From Bog-532 sp963742865 (GTDB lineage Bacteria; Actinomycetota; Actinomycetes; Streptosporangiales; Streptosporangiaceae): a DNA stretch of 64,000 nucleotides. The notes under the pieces are model-generated. The model was not told the origin of the DNA. It was given only the letters and a program-made list of their open reading frames with translations, and did no database searches. A program made the translations under genes and the position numbers. The stretch spans positions 1-64,000 of the forward strand of contig CAVUNW010000072.1 of assembly GCA_963742865.1 (NCBI GenBank). Direction: 5' to 3'. Below, in pieces: positions 63,798-64,000 of the stretch. Each line of letters opens with the position of its first letter. Position 1 is the stretch's first letter.

Positions 63798-63962
63798 CTA
63801 CGTCGGCAGCTCCGTCCCGGCCTGCTCCGCCACCATGTACCGGGCATACCAGTCGGGCCAGTTCGCGTCGGCCTCGCCGATGCGCTTCTCGTGCTCGCCG
63901 TGGGCGGCCGCCGCGCGCCGCATCGCGCTCGCCAGGTCGGTTGCGGAGCTGAACGAAGTCAC
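63798..63962 (-). CDS. Small actinomycete hypothetical protein
   Basis: A 54-residue frame from GTG 63962: VTSFSSATDLASAMRRAAAA, then HGEHEKRIGEADANWPDWYA and RYMVAEQAGTELPT before TAG at 63798. Acidic and helix-forming; it resembles short unannotated actinomycete proteins with a PDWYA core. The frame is open to the window end, so a longer protein is possible. Confidence 0.6.
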   Translation of the reverse strand: MTSFSSATDLASAMRRAAAAHGEHEKRIGEADANWPDWYARYMVAEQAGTELPT

Positions 63963-64000
63963 GTCAGGATCGACGCGCCCGGGAAGCCGGGTCGTGACTT

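Noticed and set aside
1..64000. tRNA or rRNA genes, integrases, transposases
   Set aside because: No cloverleaf with a TTCGA loop and CCA-proximal stem, and no recombinase motif, was found on either strand by eye.

Overview
The window is GC-rich actinomycete DNA. Marker genes for that group are a mycothiol synthase (MshD), the orphan nitrogen regulator GlnR, a DUF1416/SseC protein, an LmeA-like protein, a DUF1206 membrane protein and a TIGR03086 protein. Family or genus cannot be fixed by reading alone; a Streptosporangiales-type soil actinomycete is a reasonable guess.

Layout. 0-2.8 kb: a damaged arsR-arsD-arsA set plus a stub of arsI. It is a diverged copy of the start of the working arsenic locus at 2.9-8.8 kb, which holds a phosphate-binding protein (frameshifted), a CoA-disulfide-reductase-like flavoprotein, a broken aquaporin, an ArsR-ArsC fusion, the C-As lyase ArsI, ArsR and the As(III) methyltransferase ArsM. 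8.8-14.0 kb: a GntR/UTRA regulator followed by two VirD4/TraG-like proteins with eroded nucleotide-binding motifs and no other conjugation gene in view. 14.0-18.7 kb: pstSCAB-phoU, with pstS broken and pstA frameshifted. 19.2-24.3 kb: thioredoxin, DUF4395, sulfurtransferase and DUF1416 genes, an ECF sigma/anti-sigma pair, LmeA and a MoaD-like carrier. 24.3-29.3 kb: glnR, mshD, a DivIVA-type coiled-coil protein and Ppx/GppA. 29.5-30.4 kb: an unrecognised protein built of octapeptide repeats. 30.4-42.5 kb: housekeeping and regulatory genes (amine oxidase-like, AraC, TIGR03086, MalQ, DUF1206, Ser/Thr kinase, RidA, TetR, methyltransferase, GlxA-type regulator). 42.5-47.3 kb: a two-component system and a tightly coupled group (small membrane protein, zinc ribbon, TerC, DedA) facing an SMR transporter. 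47.7-52.6 kb: NTPase/TPR protein, GNAT and APC permease. 53-58.6 kb: a damaged island (periplasmic-binding protein, cupin, NTF2-like, AfsR-like regulator). 58.6-64 kb: SRPBCC, TetR, an HExxH protein, an MBL remnant, MarR, an RsbW-like ATPase, NUDIX, GntR/UTRA and peroxiredoxin.

Two window-wide patterns stand out. First, many otherwise well-conserved genes carry single-base indels, often in C or G runs, so some of the apparent pseudogenes may be base-calling errors; this must be settled before decay is inferred. Second, short tandem arrays with a 14-bp period but unrelated sequences sit at several gene ends or intergenic gaps.

The arsenic locus makes biochemical sense as a unit: reduction of arsenate (ArsC domain), methylation (ArsM), demethylation of methylarsenite (ArsI), export or passage (aquaporin; in the damaged copy ArsD/ArsA), and ArsR repression from a divergent control region that is preserved in both copies.
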